From NCBI GenBank assembly GCA_035578175.1, contig JAQMRL010000006.1, positions 25,066,393 through 25,130,392 on the forward strand: a DNA stretch of 64,000 nucleotides. Direction: 5' to 3'. The translations under genes were made by a program, and so were the position numbers. Below are positions 63,646 through 64,000 of this stretch, in pieces; position 1 is the stretch's first letter, and the number at the start of each line of letters is the position of its first letter. The notes under the pieces were generated by a model. It searched no databases. It saw only the letters and a program-made list of their open reading frames with translations, and was not told where the DNA came from. This stretch comes from Catonia carolina (taxonomy: Eukaryota; Arthropoda; Insecta; Hemiptera; Achilidae).

Positions 63646-64000
63646 TTATGATGCGCCTTTTCCCTCCAGACGTGACGATACGTCCTCAAACTCTTTGCGC
63701 AGCTTTTGGACCTCATCGCGCATTTTCAACATTTCGTCGACTCGCTCGTCTTTGACGGGATCTGAAACTTTCATCTTATCGGCGTGGGAGGAAAGGTACT
63801 CTTTCAAGTACTTGAGGTTGATGGCGTCTTCTTCTTCGATCGGATCTCCTACTTGAGTCATCCTGCGACCGTAAAGGTCGTAGTAAGGTTCGCCACCGCC
63901 CTCCTCCAAGACCTCGAGGACACCGTAATCTTCAGCGTAAGCTTGGATGAGCCTCATGCATTCGTTGACGTTGACCGCGTCCGTATACGACTGGGCTACG
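63646..64000 (-). CDS. Fibre-like or coiled-coil virion protein, C-terminal part
   Basis: The frame is open from the right window edge to the stop at 63,646, so the gene is partial and the internal Met at 63,957 is not its start. Visible features are two TDAVN/EDAIN-type turns (TDAVNVNECM and EEDAINLKYLKEYL) of the kind spaced along trimeric fibre stalks, a GRRMTQVGDP link and a C-terminal helix with heptad character (DEMLKMRDEVQKLRKEFED) that could trimerise. It heads the visible minus-strand block. A spike or vertex-associated role is inferred from motif and context only. Confidence 0.5.
   Translation of the reverse strand, partial: VAQSYTDAVNVNECMRLIQAYAEDYGVLEVLEEGGGEPYYDLYGRRMTQVGDPIEEEDAINLKYLKEYLSSHADKMKVSDPVKDERVDEMLKMRDEVQKLRKEFEDVSSRLEGKGAS

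Overview
The window reads as nuclear DNA of an arthropod, most likely an insect. It is AT-rich and packed with mariner, hAT and RTE-type elements, tRNA-derived SINEs, foldback elements and CA/GT microsatellites. I cannot name the species. No rRNA, functional tRNA, CRISPR array or ordinary bacterial operon is visible.

Bases 1 to about 51,300 are a mosaic of decayed, often nested mobile elements. They include a hAT transposase tail split by an RTE retrotransposon (0-1.5 kb), a second 5'-truncated RTE (14.6-15.8 kb) inserted in an older retrotransposon relic, two rearranged foldback mariners (18.6-19.6 and 48.5-49.2 kb), a large imperfect palindrome with SINEs at its centre (46.3-47.6 kb), and an R1-like tail with a structured 3' UTR (49.8-50.9 kb). 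Five interspersed families recur. They are labelled here A (about 1 kb, CTTTCTCTTGCC ends, internal CA/GT run), B (about 400 bp, AAC tail) and C, D and E (tRNA-derived SINEs). The only host-gene candidate is a phase-compatible exon pair at 12,398-12,519 and 13,631-13,841.

Bases 51,300-54,330 hold a 5'-truncated mariner transposase joined to an array of inverted-repeat units of about 270 bp, separated in places by long A and T runs. The last unit carries its central loop in the opposite orientation.

From about 54,600 to the right edge the DNA changes character: GC-richer, dense and largely intact. It holds part of a polinton/adintovirus-like element. A TATA promoter preceded by nine CAGCTG boxes and a 5' UTR intron lead into a 1375-residue protein-primed-type family B DNA polymerase on the + strand, which carries an internal tandem duplication of about 206 residues. 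Facing it on the - strand is a compact, overlapping block of virion-type genes. In transcription order these are a fibre-like protein (cut by the window edge), a protein joining a parvovirus-type phospholipase A2 motif to a basic tail, an adenain-like protease, a penton-like protein split over two frames, a 56-residue protein, a double-jelly-roll-type major capsid protein and a small Cys/His ORF split over two frames. The two convergent units share back-to-back poly(A) signals near 59,642-59,656.

Together these genes would copy a linear genome by protein priming and build, mature and deliver an icosahedral particle. Packaging ATPase and integrase genes are not in the window; if present they lie to the right.
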